Positions 32,644 through 42,152 of a DNA stretch of 64,000 nucleotides are shown piece by piece. The first letter of the stretch is position 1. Every line of letters begins with the position of its first letter. This DNA is from SIG78 sp036677805 (GTDB lineage: Bacteria; Verrucomicrobiota; Lentisphaeria; Victivallales; Victivallaceae), in contig JAVBVS010000024.1 of NCBI GenBank assembly GCA_036677805.1, forward strand, positions 62,001-126,000. The letters run 5' to 3'. A model generated the notes under the pieces. The model saw only the letters and a list, made by a program, of their open reading frames with translations. It did no database searches and was not told where the DNA came from. A program made the translations under genes and the position numbers.

Positions 32644-33776
32644 GGACGTTCTCCGGTTTTCCGCCGGGCGTATTCCGCAATGATTTCGGCGATCCGGCGG
32701 GGCCGGTTGTACAGGGTCTGATCGCGATAATAATCGGCGATGGCGCGGCGCAGTTCGCGCAGTTTCCCGGTGCCGTCCAGCAGTTCCGCCAGCGCTTCGC
32801 GCCACGTTTCTTCGCAATAGGGCTCCGGCAGCACCACGCCGCCGCCGGAATCCCGGACCAGATCGGCATAGCCGCAGAGTTCGGTGGTCAGCACCGGCAG
32901 CCCCGCGCAAAGCGCCTCCGCGAGCGCGCCGCCGGTGGCTTCGTCGCGCGCCGGGTGAACCATCAGGTCCGCCGCCAGCAGCAGCTCCGGAACTTCCGCG
33001 GTGAATCCCAGAAACACGACCGGAAGACGGCGTCCGGCCGCCCGGGCGCGGTCGCGTTCGAGTTGCGGATCGCCGCCGGCGACCAGATAACGGAATTTCG
33101 CGCCCCAGGTGTTGCGGTAGCGGTCGACGAGCGCCAGCACCCGGTCGACGCCCTTGGTGCGAAAGCTCGATGCCACCTGAACCAGCAGGAGTTCGTCCGG
33201 CCCGATGCCGAGCCCGGCCCGGATGGCCGCGCGGTGCTCCGGCGAACGGTCAAGGCCGTAGAACCGCCAGTTCACGCCCGGCCCCAGCCGCCGGAACCGC
33301 GCCGGGTCGGTGTGATAGAAGCGTTCGTAGTCGGCTTCCTGCCGCGCGGTCAAGGTCAGGATGACCGGTGCGCCGTCAGGCTCCATCACCGCCTTTTCCA
33401 GCGCCAGAAAGACGCCGATCCGAGGGATGAAATGCCGCAGAAACGCCTTGTGCCGCCAGCGGCGCGCGAGACAGTCGTCTCCGGCGAAGTAGAGGTCGAG
33501 TCCGCTCATGCGGTTGAAACCGACTTTGACGTCGAACGCTTCCCGGTCGGTCGCTTCCCGGAAGAGCCGTTCAAACGACCGGGCGCGGGCGTGATTGGAC
33601 CAGCCGCGCACCGGAAGTTCGACCAGGCGGCAGCCTTCCGGCGCATCGCCGGAGGCGCGGTCGCAGAAGATCGTGATGGCAAAGCCGTGCGTCTGCAGCG
33701 CTTGAGCCGTCGCGGCGAGGTCGCGCTGGACGCCGCCGTAGGGAAAATACCGGAATATGGAAAATGCCGCTTTCAT
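32640..33776 (-). CDS. GT4 glycosyltransferase, WaaG-like (LPS core)
   Basis: The product has 378 residues. MKAAFSIFRYFPYGGVQRDL opens the first Rossmann domain, with a WaaG-like FNRMSGLDLYFAGDDCLARR (about 97-116). The C-terminal GT4 domain shows LLLVQVASSFRTKGVDRVLA, YLVAGGDPQLERDRARA and the nucleotide-sugar E-x7-E segment HPARDEATGGALAEALCAGL (about 280-300). WaaG adds the first hexose to the LPS heptose region. The coupling to a WaaP-like gene supports this. The ATG at 33776 fits the family start. Confidence 0.88.
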   Translation of the reverse strand: MKAAFSIFRYFPYGGVQRDLAATAQALQTHGFAITIFCDRASGDAPEGCRLVELPVRGWSNHARARSFERLFREATDREAFDVKVGFNRMSGLDLYFAGDDCLARRWRHKAFLRHFIPRIGVFLALEKAVMEPDGAPVILTLTARQEADYERFYHTDPARFRRLGPGVNWRFYGLDRSPEHRAAIRAGLGIGPDELLLVQVASSFRTKGVDRVLALVDRYRNTWGAKFRYLVAGGDPQLERDRARAAGRRLPVVFLGFTAEVPELLLAADLMVHPARDEATGGALAEALCAGLPVLTTELCGYADLVRDSGGGVVLPEPYCEETWREALAELLDGTGKLRELRRAIADYYRDQTLYNRPRRIAEIIAEYARRKTGERP

Positions 33777-33917
33777 GGCGTTTAAAATAACCGCGGTTGG
33801 TCGCTTTCGCAAACCCGATTGCGGGAAAAAAGCGGAAACTCATTTGGCAAAATGCGGAAACGGCGGTAAATTTTCAAGATGACAATTTTTCAGGACATGG
33901 AACGGAGGAAAACGACG

Positions 33918-34778
33918 ATGGCGGATTTGCCGGCAACCGCGATTTCCAGCACTCAGAATGCCGCGTTCAAGGCGGCGATGAAGCTTCGGGACCGTCGCGA
34001 CCGCGAAGAGCGCCGGATGACCGTGCTGGAAGGCTACCGCGAGCTGACCCGGGCGCGCGAGTACGGCATGAAGCTGGAGGAGTGTTTTTTCACTCCGGGG
34101 CTGTTTCTGGGCGAAAACGAATATGATCTTTTGCGGACATTGGCGGCGGAAGGCGTCCGGCTGTATGAAGTGCCCGAATTCATGCTGGTCAAAATGGCCT
34201 ACCGCGACCGTCCCGAAGGGCTGATCGCGACCGCGCATATGCTGCGCCACCGGCTGGGCGATCTGCCGGTGGTGGCAAACGGCCTCTACCTTGTCGCCGA
34301 GAGGGTGGAGAAGCCCGGCAATCTCGGATCGATGCTGCGCAGCGCCGACGCCGCCGGCGTCGACGGCCTGATCATCTGCGACAAAACCACCGACATTTAC
34401 AATCCGAATGTGATCCGGGCTTCGACCGGTGCGCTTTTCGCCGTGCCGCTGGCGGAGGCGACCACCGCCGAAACCTTCGACTGGCTGCGCATTCATCGCA
34501 TCCGGATTCTGGCGGCGACGCCGCATACCGAAAACATCTATACCGAGGTCGACCTCACCCGGAGCGTGGCCATTGTGGTCGGCACCGAGCAGTACGGCCT
34601 GACCGAACGCTGGATGACCGAATGCGATCTGCCGGTCAAAATTCCGATGCTGGGCAAGATCGATTCGCTGAATGTGGCGACCGCCACCACCATTCTTCTG
34701 TACGAAGCCGCGCGCCAGCGGCAGTGGCGCATGCATGGCGCCGCCGGATCGGCATCGCCGCCGGTTGGCCGCCGGTAA
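33918..34778 (+). CDS. TrmH/SpoU-family RNA 2'-O-methyltransferase
   Basis: The product has 286 residues. An N-terminal RNA-binding substrate domain (about 1-110) precedes the SPOUT knot: AERVEKPGNLGSMLRSADAA (about 130-149, motif 1), IVVGTEQYGLTERWM (about 215-229, motif 2) and KIPMLGKIDSLNVATATTIL (about 237-256, motif 3). Target could be 23S rRNA or tRNA. GGAGG lies 9 bp upstream of the chosen ATG. Confidence 0.9.
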   Translation: MADLPATAISSTQNAAFKAAMKLRDRRDREERRMTVLEGYRELTRAREYGMKLEECFFTPGLFLGENEYDLLRTLAAEGVRLYEVPEFMLVKMAYRDRPEGLIATAHMLRHRLGDLPVVANGLYLVAERVEKPGNLGSMLRSADAAGVDGLIICDKTTDIYNPNVIRASTGALFAVPLAEATTAETFDWLRIHRIRILAATPHTENIYTEVDLTRSVAIVVGTEQYGLTERWMTECDLPVKIPMLGKIDSLNVATATTILLYEAARQRQWRMHGAAGSASPPVGRR

Positions 34779-34796
34779 CCCCCCGGAGGAAGACGC

Positions 34797-35321
34797 ATGG
34801 AACAGATGACGGAAAATCAGCCGGGACGGCCGCTGTGGGCCCCGTGGCGGGTGGAATTCATCCGGAGCGAAAAATCCGGAGCGTGTTTTTTGTGCGGCAA
34901 TGAAACGGCCCGGCCCGGAATCCCGGAGGAGGATCTGATTGTGCGGCGCGGCCGGCGCTGCTTCATGATCCTCAACCGCTATCCCTATAATTCCGGTCAT
35001 CTGCTGGTGGCGCCCTACCGCCATGTCGGCGATATTGCGTTGCTGGGCCAGGAAGAACTTCACGAGCTGATGGACCTGGCCGTCGCCGCCAGAGTGGTGC
35101 TGGACAAGGTGATGAAGCCGGCCGCTTTCAATATCGGCTTCAACCTCGGCGCCGCCGCCGGGGCGGGGGTGGCCGACCATCTTCATATGCACATCGTGCC
35201 GCGTTGGAACGGCGATACCAATTTCATGCCGGTGCTGGCCGATACCCGCTGCGTACCGGAGGCGTTGACCGATACCGCGAGGCTGATCCGGGCGGGGTTT
35301 GACGGGGTGGACGCGCCATGA
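34797..35321 (+). CDS. HIT-domain hydrolase/phosphorylase
   Basis: The product has 174 residues. The C-terminal motif DHLHMHIVPRW (about 127-137) is the histidine triad. NRYPYNSGHLLVAPYRHVGD (about 60-79) is the conserved beta region, and a zinc-like Cys pair CFLCG (about 31-35) is present. The arrangement is like AP4A phosphorylase/hydrolase-type HIT proteins of about 160-170 residues. Its stop overlaps the next start as ATGA. Confidence 0.9.
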   Translation: MEQMTENQPGRPLWAPWRVEFIRSEKSGACFLCGNETARPGIPEEDLIVRRGRRCFMILNRYPYNSGHLLVAPYRHVGDIALLGQEELHELMDLAVAARVVLDKVMKPAAFNIGFNLGAAAGAGVADHLHMHIVPRWNGDTNFMPVLADTRCVPEALTDTARLIRAGFDGVDAP

Positions 35322-36169
35322 AGATTTCCGCCGAATGCATCCACTGCATCCTGGGCAGCGCCATCGAACTCATGATCCGGCAGCTGCCCGAGGAGCGCCA
35401 CCGGCAGGTTTCCGGCGAACTGCTCGAACTGGCGCGGATTCAGGACTGGGACGAGACTCCGCCGGAATTGGCCCGCAAACTTTATGAGCATCTGATCGCC
35501 AGCGGCGGCCATGTCGACAGTTTCCGCGACGCCAAGGATCATTCGACCGAGCTTGCGTTGCAACTGCTGCCCGAGATGCGCCGCCTGATCGCCGCCGCTC
35601 CGGACGAATTCACCGCCGTGGTCAAAGCGGCGATCGGGGGCAATATCATCGATTGCGGGGCCGACCGTTCAATCGACCTTCAGCAGGCGATTCCGCGGCT
35701 GAGCAGCGTCTTCGATCTGGAGCTGGCATCCGGGAAAGTGCAGCGTTTCCGGCGGGCGTTCGAGGCGGCCCGTTCGGTGTTTTACGTGCTGGACAACTGC
35801 GGCGAGGCGGTTTTCGACCGGCTGCTGATCGAACGCTGTCGCGGCGCGGTCACGCTGGGGGTGCGCGGCGGATATATTCTCAACGACATCACCCGGCGCG
35901 AGCTGGCGGCGTCGGGCCTCGACGGCTTGCCGGTATTCGATACCGGGACGCGCACACCGGGCGTATCGCTCCGGAATTCCAATCCGGAATTCCTCAACGC
36001 CATGCGCGGCGCCGATCTGGTGATTGCCAAGGGGCAGGGGAATTTTGAAACGCTGAGCGACTTCGACCGGCCCATCGCCCATCTGCTGCGGATCAAGTGC
36101 CCGGTGGTTTCGCGCAATCTCGCCATGCCCGCCGGGGCGCTGGAGCTGGTGGTCCGCAACTGCGATTGA
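35318..36169 (+). CDS. DUF89 family phosphatase-like protein
   Basis: The product has 283 residues. ECIHCILGSAIELM (about 6-19), the metal-binding VFYVLDNCGEAVFDRLLIE (about 150-168; D, N and E ligands), GGYILNDITRRE and IAKGQGNFETLSD (about 228-240) are the DUF89 pattern. The family includes metal-dependent damage-control phosphatases acting on reactive sugar phosphates or phosphopantetheine. The precise substrate is open. It is coupled to the HIT gene by a 4 bp overlap. Confidence 0.87.
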   Translation: MKISAECIHCILGSAIELMIRQLPEERHRQVSGELLELARIQDWDETPPELARKLYEHLIASGGHVDSFRDAKDHSTELALQLLPEMRRLIAAAPDEFTAVVKAAIGGNIIDCGADRSIDLQQAIPRLSSVFDLELASGKVQRFRRAFEAARSVFYVLDNCGEAVFDRLLIERCRGAVTLGVRGGYILNDITRRELAASGLDGLPVFDTGTRTPGVSLRNSNPEFLNAMRGADLVIAKGQGNFETLSDFDRPIAHLLRIKCPVVSRNLAMPAGALELVVRNCD

Positions 36170-36182
36170 GGCGTCCTGGGCG

Positions 36183-39100
36183 TCAAGTCCGGCGCCGGAC
36201 CAGGGCGTGGAGCAGATCGCCCAGCTGGGCCGAGGTGACCGGCTTGGTCAGGATGCTGTCAAAAGCGTCCAGCTCGAAGTTGTTGCGGCTTTCCACGTCG
36301 GCGGTCAGTGCGGCCACCGGCAATTCGGGGTGCTGACGGCGAATGGCCCGGGCCAGCTCCGCGCCGTTCATGCCGGGCATCCATAAATCGGTCAGGACCA
36401 GATCGAATTTTTCTTCGGAAAGACGGGCCAGCGCCTCCAGTCCCGACTCCGTCGACACGGTGTCGACCTTCAGCCGCCGACACAGAGCTTCAAGCACTTT
36501 GAGATTCATGCGCACGTCATCGACCAGCAGGATTTTCCGGCGGTCGCCGGTCAGCGCCGGAGTTTCGGCAGCGCCGGCCAGCGCATCGGGATGGGTTTCG
36601 TCCTCGTAATTCACGGCGTGCAGCGTGACGGTGAAGGTCGAGCCGCGGCCGGGGGTGCTGGTCAGACGGATGTCGCCGTTCATTTTTTCCAGCATCCGGC
36701 GGCAGATCACCAGGCCGAGTCCGGTACCGCTGTTGGCGGCGTAAGTGCCGCGCATGGCTTTGGACTGGACGAAGGGTTCGAAAAGTCGCTTTTGGTCTTC
36801 CGGGTCGATGCCGATGCCGGTATCGGTCACGCTGAATTCCAGTTCCCCGCGATAATCCGGACCGGCCAGAAACACCGCGCTCAGCGTCACCGTGCCCTGC
36901 GGGGTGAATTTGACCGCATTGCCGATCAGGTTGAACAGAATCTGCCGGATGCGGAGCTTGTCGATGTAAATCTTGGGCATAGCTTCGATGGCGAGGCGGA
37001 ATCCCAGCGATTTTTCAGTGATCCGCGGCTTGAAGATCTTGGCGACATCGGCGGCCAGACGGAGAAAATCGGTTTTTTCCGCCTTGAACACCATCTGGTT
37101 GGCTTCAAGTTTGGACAGATCGAGCACGTCGTTGATCATTTCGAGCAGAGCGTTGCCGGAGCTGGCGATGCTGTCGAGATAGTCATTGCGGGTGGTTTCG
37201 TCCATGCCCGGCTGACGCAGCAGTTCCGCGAAGCCGATCACCGAATTCAGCGGCGTCCGGATTTCATGGCTCATCGAGGCGAGAAAGAAACTCTTGGCTT
37301 TGTCCGCGTCCTGAGCCTGCTTCAGTGCGGCCAGCAACTGTTCCCGGCTCTTGAGCCGCTGCAGCAGCAGCTCGAACAGATGGGTCGAGCCACGCAGAAA
37401 ATTGACGCAGGATTCGGACAAATTCCGGCGCGAACCGTCGTAAATCAGCCCGAAGGCCGCGCGCAGCACTCCGTCGACGAAAATGCCCGAGGCGAACAGC
37501 GAGCGGCAGTTCCGCCGGACCAGTTGGGCCCCCCATTCCCCCAGGATTTTCCGTCCTTCGATGGAGGTGATGTCGGACAGATTGATTTCACGATGGGAGG
37601 ACAGCATGCGATACCATAATTCCGAACGCAGCAGCGGCTGCCGTGGAAAATACTGGCGGAGCCGGTTCCGTCCGGGCCGGCTGTATTCGTATTCGAAACA
37701 CATGCTCTTCCGCCGCCGTTCATAGAGCTGGATGTAACAGTAATCCCCGTCCATATGTTTGCCGATGATTTCCAGCACCCGGTCGATCGCGCCGGGAACG
37801 TCGCCTTCCTTCATCAGAATTTCCAGACAGGAATTCAGCACCTGTTCGTTGCGGTTGAGTTCATTGAGTTCGGTGACGTCGACGGCGTTTTTGACCACAT
37901 TCACAATCCGGCCGTCCGCGTCGAGAATCGGTTCGGCACTGACGATGAATTCCCGGTCGCCGATCGAGACCTCCTGCCGGGCGCTTTGCCCGGTCAACAG
38001 TGCATTGCGCACCGGACAGGAAACGTCTTCGTCATCCCGGAGCGCCTCGTCGGGCTGTTGCAGCACCTCGGCTTCCGGCAATCCGGCCAGCGCGCAGGCC
38101 GCGGTATTGACCCGCAGCAATCGTCCGGCGGCGTCATAAAGCCAGATCGGGATGCGGATATTGTTCAGAATCATCTGTTTTTCCCGGTTGGCGCGACGGA
38201 TTTCCTCGGACTGGCGGCTGCGGATGGCCGCCAGCGCGAGGATATTGGCGGTCGAACAGACGATGCCTTCGTCGATATCGGTGAAATAACGCCGGCGGGC
38301 GATGAATCCGACCAATATCGCGCCATATAACTGATTGCCGGTAAAAATCGGTGCGGCGATGAACGAGTGTACGCCGCCGGTCCGGAGAATGTCGCAGTAG
38401 GGGGAGCCGGGCACATCGGATACGGTGGTCAGACGGTTGGCCCGGAGCGATTCGTCGAGCATGGCGCAGAAGGTTTCGAGCACATTGTCGAAAGTATAGG
38501 GCGCGGCATTGCCCAGCTGCTGGGCGGCGAGACGGTATCGTCCGGTTTCCTGATCGTGGATCAGCAGCGTCACCCGGTCGCTTTTCAACTGCTTGATCAA
38601 AGCGGCAAAGACATAGTCGATATTGTTCTGGAAGTCGTCGTCGAGCACCATCTGCGCCAGCGAATCGTTGACCACGCGCTCCGATTCGATGAAGTTGGTG
38701 ATTTTGGTGATATCCTGATAGGTGATCAGGAGCATCCGGCGGCCGTCAGGCAGCAGCAGGGGAATCTTGGATCGTTCGACCACCCGTTGGCCGGAGTCCG
38801 GAAAATGAAGCACTTCGACCGTTTGATTCACCCGATTGGCTGCGATCGTCCGGGCGTCAAGCTGTTGCAACCGTTCCTCTTGGCCGGGGAACAGTCCGGT
38901 TTCGCGGTCGTTTCTGCCGATCAGTTCGGCTTCGGTGCGTCCGGTCATCCGGCAATAGGCCGGATTGCACAGGAAGTAGCGAAAATCGTCATCGGCGTTT
39001 TTGACCAGCACCGCCACCGGCAGATTGTCAAGCAATGCCTGAAGAATCACCCGGCTTTCGGTTTCCCGGCGCCGGGCGGCCGCGAGGGAACTGCGTACTT

Positions 39101-39626
39101 CGACCAGTTCGTTGATGTCGTGCGAAACCCATGATACCGCCGGGACGCCGAATACTTCCGTCGCCACCGGCGCCGCGGTCAGAGTGCGGCGGCCGGCCCC
39201 GGCGGTGTATTCGAAACTCAGCGGTTCGCCGCGGTCGAACACCTGCTGGAATTTTTCCCGGAAGAGTTCGGGATCGATTTCCGGCAGGTCGGCCAGCGTG
39301 CGGAGGTGAGGCAGCTTGCGGTCCGAACTGGCACCGGAATGCCAGAACAGGATATTGCCCTTGCGGTCGACCACCCCGGTCCGCAGCGGCAGGCGGTGAT
39401 AGATTGCGTCGTGACGGCGCATCAGTTTGCGGATCAGGCGAATGTGGAGAAACCATCCCAGCAGGATCACGCCCAGCAGCACCAACGTCAGCACAAAGAA
39501 CACGCCGTGCTCGGACTCAAGGGCCGATTCTGCCGGGGCGCAGAAGCCGGATTGCGGCCAGAACAGCAGCGGAAGCAGCAGCAATGCCTGCCAGATATCC
39601 GAACGAATTGTCATCGGGTCATTCAT
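36183..39626 (-). CDS. Hybrid sensor histidine kinase with PAS, GAF and receiver domains
   Basis: The product has 1147 residues. It has an N-terminal signal-like segment (LLLLPLLFWPQSGFCAP) and a transmembrane helix (VFFVLTLVLLGVILLGWFLH, about 45-65). Two PAS-like domains (about 75-180, 200-315), a GAF domain (about 330-480), a third PAS (about 490-600) and a second GAF (about 620-760) follow. The HisKA box is SMSHEIRTPLNSVIGFAELL (phospho-His near 785). HATPase boxes are NLIGNAVKF (N), DTGIGIDPED (G1) and GTGLGLVICRRML (G2). The C-terminal receiver shows LLVDDVRMNLKVLEAL and the phospho-acceptor Asp in LVLTDLWMPGMNG (about 1080). No output regulator is adjacent, so phosphorelay partners are elsewhere. 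Confidence 0.93.
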   Translation of the reverse strand: MNDPMTIRSDIWQALLLLPLLFWPQSGFCAPAESALESEHGVFFVLTLVLLGVILLGWFLHIRLIRKLMRRHDAIYHRLPLRTGVVDRKGNILFWHSGASSDRKLPHLRTLADLPEIDPELFREKFQQVFDRGEPLSFEYTAGAGRRTLTAAPVATEVFGVPAVSWVSHDINELVEVRSSLAAARRRETESRVILQALLDNLPVAVLVKNADDDFRYFLCNPAYCRMTGRTEAELIGRNDRETGLFPGQEERLQQLDARTIAANRVNQTVEVLHFPDSGQRVVERSKIPLLLPDGRRMLLITYQDITKITNFIESERVVNDSLAQMVLDDDFQNNIDYVFAALIKQLKSDRVTLLIHDQETGRYRLAAQQLGNAAPYTFDNVLETFCAMLDESLRANRLTTVSDVPGSPYCDILRTGGVHSFIAAPIFTGNQLYGAILVGFIARRRYFTDIDEGIVCSTANILALAAIRSRQSEEIRRANREKQMILNNIRIPIWLYDAAGRLLRVNTAACALAGLPEAEVLQQPDEALRDDEDVSCPVRNALLTGQSARQEVSIGDREFIVSAEPILDADGRIVNVVKNAVDVTELNELNRNEQVLNSCLEILMKEGDVPGAIDRVLEIIGKHMDGDYCYIQLYERRRKSMCFEYEYSRPGRNRLRQYFPRQPLLRSELWYRMLSSHREINLSDITSIEGRKILGEWGAQLVRRNCRSLFASGIFVDGVLRAAFGLIYDGSRRNLSESCVNFLRGSTHLFELLLQRLKSREQLLAALKQAQDADKAKSFFLASMSHEIRTPLNSVIGFAELLRQPGMDETTRNDYLDSIASSGNALLEMINDVLDLSKLEANQMVFKAEKTDFLRLAADVAKIFKPRITEKSLGFRLAIEAMPKIYIDKLRIRQILFNLIGNAVKFTPQGTVTLSAVFLAGPDYRGELEFSVTDTGIGIDPEDQKRLFEPFVQSKAMRGTYAANSGTGLGLVICRRMLEKMNGDIRLTSTPGRGSTFTVTLHAVNYEDETHPDALAGAAETPALTGDRRKILLVDDVRMNLKVLEALCRRLKVDTVSTESGLEALARLSEEKFDLVLTDLWMPGMNGAELARAIRRQHPELPVAALTADVESRNNFELDAFDSILTKPVTSAQLGDLLHALVRRRT

Positions 39627-39946
39627 GTTTTCAGGAAATCCGTTTGCGATCGTTTCCCTGAGAATGGGCGCAGACGCGCCTTGTCCATGCGGCTTCGCCG
39701 CCGGTTGCCGCCTCAGTCGAGGTCTCCAACAGCGGAAAATCGTCTTTCCCGAGAGTCGTCCAGGCGCCCGAGGTTCGTATTGCCGTTGTCTTTGCGGAGA
39801 AGCTGGTCGGGATCCGGTCTGAGAAAATCTAACTCAATTAATATAGCATATGATTTCGGGATTGCAAAAACCGCAGGGATAATTCCGGCATGGAATGCGT
39901 GTTCTATAGTGTTCTTTTTATTTTTTAAAAAAATCTTTTCCCGCCC
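39627..39946. other. Intergenic region upstream of the first GntR regulator
   Basis: This is mostly noncoding sequence between two divergently read genes. The part near the kinase is GC-rich without a clear promoter. The part from about 39830 on is AT-rich. Its only distinct feature is the upstream copy of the 15 bp regulator site (39898-39912). Confidence 0.6.
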
Positions 39947-40009
39947 TTGACAATCCTGGAAATTTTATGTATACTTACTCCAGACAAACCTAGTACACTA
40001 TGGAACACG
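39898..40009 (+). promoter_or_regulatory. Promoter and paired operator sites of the first GntR regulator
   Basis: TTGACA (39947-39952), a 17 bp spacer and TATACT (39970-39975) form a near-consensus promoter. A 15 bp site, ACACTATRGAACACG, occurs twice with one difference: on the minus strand at 39898-39912 and on the plus strand at 39995-40009. The sites face each other with centres about 97 bp apart. The downstream copy covers the leader and the weak Shine-Dalgarno just before the ATG at 40013. This looks like autoregulation, possibly by looping. Confidence 0.7.
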
Positions 40010-40012
40010 ACA

Positions 40013-41020
40013 ATGCCCGAAGTAAAACATCTCGCCATCGGCAATCGGTTGGAGAATGCCATCCGCGCCGGCAAATACAGCGACAAACTGCCTCCGGTGC
40101 GGCAGCTGTCCGCCGATTTCGGGGTGGCGCTGCAGACCATGACCAAGGCCTTGAAGCCGCTGGTGGAAAAAGGCCTGCTCGATCCCGGTCCGGGTGGAAC
40201 CCGCATCGTCTCGTCGATGCCGCGGCGAGCCGGGATCGGCGTGGTCACGGTGTTCATGCTCGGCGAGCAGCCGTTGACCGATCCGGCGCGCGACCCGTTG
40301 CTGACGACGCTCAGGAGCGAGGCCGAACGCGACGGCGTGACGCTGGTATTGATGTGGGTCGACGGCGATGAAATTTTCACCAAGCCGGATTTCTGGAAGG
40401 CCGGACAGACCGACGGCTACATTTTCCTGTACAGTTCGTTTTACTCGGTACTGACCCGGCATCTGAATGTGAACGGCATTCCCTTTGTGGTGGCCAACTG
40501 GCTGCCGGAAGGCGCCAATGTGCACTGGATCGACTTCGACTGGCGCCGCCAGCTGTTTGACCTGGTGAAGCAGCTGCTCGATCATGATTATCATCATATC
40601 GCCTATCTGCCGCTGATCCGCTGGCAGATGGGTACGCCGTTCCATGAAGATCTGTGGTGCGATATCTGCGATTATTACGGCATCCACAACTACTCTCCGG
40701 GCCTCGACTGCTTCGGACCCGATCCGCTGGCGGTCATGGAGCGTTGGCGTGTCAATGAGCCGGTGTTTCCGGAGGTGATCATTCCCAACAATACATTGCT
40801 GCCGCCGTTGATGAAACGCCTGGATGAAATTGATGTTCCCACCAAGATAGTGGGGCATCACGATATGATCGATGCGCATCCGCGGATGCTTTTCTGGCGC
40901 AACAATGATTATACGACGCTGGGTCGTGAGGTGTGGAAGGTTTTCCGCCAGCTTTGCGACGGAACCGCCGGCGTTCCGCATCCGCATCTGATTACGGATA
41001 CCCGCCCGGTCGCCTGGTAA
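40013..41020 (+). CDS. GntR-type regulator with LacI-like sensor domain
   Basis: The product has 335 residues. The N-terminal winged HTH (about 1-65: LENAIRAGKYSDKLPPVRQL, SADFGVALQTMTKALKPLVE) is GntR-type. The remainder (about 75-335) is a periplasmic-binding-protein-like fold as in LacI/GalR sensors: IGVVTVFMLGE, GYIFLYSSFY and HHIAYLPLI. Such regulators sense a sugar. The start at 40013 was chosen because the longer frame would include the operator and promoter. It precedes the pseudopilin and glycosidase-like genes it probably controls. Parallel regulators lie at 54363 and 61983. Confidence 0.85.
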   Translation: MPEVKHLAIGNRLENAIRAGKYSDKLPPVRQLSADFGVALQTMTKALKPLVEKGLLDPGPGGTRIVSSMPRRAGIGVVTVFMLGEQPLTDPARDPLLTTLRSEAERDGVTLVLMWVDGDEIFTKPDFWKAGQTDGYIFLYSSFYSVLTRHLNVNGIPFVVANWLPEGANVHWIDFDWRRQLFDLVKQLLDHDYHHIAYLPLIRWQMGTPFHEDLWCDICDYYGIHNYSPGLDCFGPDPLAVMERWRVNEPVFPEVIIPNNTLLPPLMKRLDEIDVPTKIVGHHDMIDAHPRMLFWRNNDYTTLGREVWKVFRQLCDGTAGVPHPHLITDTRPVAW

Positions 41021-41115
41021 TTGGTGAATTCCGGGAAGGCGGCAATGGAACCCGCGAAACCCGGTTGCGAATAAAATAAACGAGCCCATTTAACGCAAAG
41101 GGAAGGAAATGAGTT

Positions 41116-41958
41116 ATGAGAGGCAGGAAGTTTACATTGATTGAGCTTCTGGTGGTGATCGCGATCATTGCGATTCTGGCGGCGATGCTGCTGCCGGCGC
41201 TGTCGGCGGCACGGGAGTCGGCGAAAGGAGCTCAGTGCATCGGCAACATGAAACAGATCGGACTGGCCATGACGACCTATCTCCAGGACAATAAGGAAAC
41301 TTATGTCGTCTACCGCTATGCCGCCGGGGTTCTGCCCAATCCGCCCTACAAGGTGCCCAGCACCGACTCGGTTTCCTGGGTGTTGGTACTGCTGGTCAAC
41401 GGCTACATCGGGGATGTTCAGGCCAGCAACGGCGATGCCTCTTATTTCGATCAGGCGCGACTGATCTTCCGCTGTCCGTCGATGCAATCGGGGCGCGGCA
41501 ACAATCAGGAATCCGGGTGGGATACCGGCAGCATGTACCGGGCGCAGAACTTTCCGGATTACGGTTACAACTATTTGAATATCGGTTCGGGACTGCATGA
41601 CAAGACCGCCAGCGCCGCGCCTGCGACCGCCGGCGGCATTGCCAACCCCTCGGCGACGATCATGAATGCGGAAGTTTACGCTACCGATATTGCGAGCACG
41701 CCCAACAACGGTTACTTTGCGATGCTCGGCTACTTTACCACCGGCAAGGGCTACGGGTGTCTGCATGCGCGGCACAACAATGCGGTCAATGTGACCTGGG
41801 CCGACGGCCATGTCAGCAGCGAACCGACCAAGGTCGGGCCGGATCAGAAGACCTATACTTCGACCAGCAATCCCTACGTTGACACCATTTTCAGTTATTG
41901 CCATACCAGCGCCGCCAAGGCCGGTACCGACGATCGCGATATGTGGGACCGCTACTGA
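41116..41958 (+). CDS. Pseudopilin-like protein with H-x9-DG motif (cassette 1)
   Basis: The product has 280 residues. It begins with a short basic leader and a prepilin cleavage/methylation motif, KFTLIELLVVIAIIAILAAM (residues 5-24), continuing into LLPALSAAR. It should be cut before the F by a prepilin peptidase and insert through its hydrophobic helix. The globular part ends with RHNNAVNVTWADGHV, an exact H-x9-DG motif of the planctomycete/lentisphaera pseudopilin family. Its role on the cell surface or in type II-like secretion is unproven. It lies 95 bp after the regulator and 194 bp before the large glycosidase-like gene. Confidence 0.88.
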   Translation: MRGRKFTLIELLVVIAIIAILAAMLLPALSAARESAKGAQCIGNMKQIGLAMTTYLQDNKETYVVYRYAAGVLPNPPYKVPSTDSVSWVLVLLVNGYIGDVQASNGDASYFDQARLIFRCPSMQSGRGNNQESGWDTGSMYRAQNFPDYGYNYLNIGSGLHDKTASAAPATAGGIANPSATIMNAEVYATDIASTPNNGYFAMLGYFTTGKGYGCLHARHNNAVNVTWADGHVSSEPTKVGPDQKTYTSTSNPYVDTIFSYCHTSAAKAGTDDRDMWDRY

Positions 41959-42152
41959 GGCGGGACCGAGGCTCCCGGCGAACCGCCGGGAGCGGGGTCG
42001 CCGGGTGATGTCCGGCCGTTCCGGGATATACTCCGGTACGGCCGGCGCGGCATTCGGCCGGTATATCCTTCCCTTTCATCCGATTTGGCGGAACTCCCGG
42101 ATCGGAATGGTCATCAATCATTGCATAACCTTCATCAATGCAGGAGAAACGC

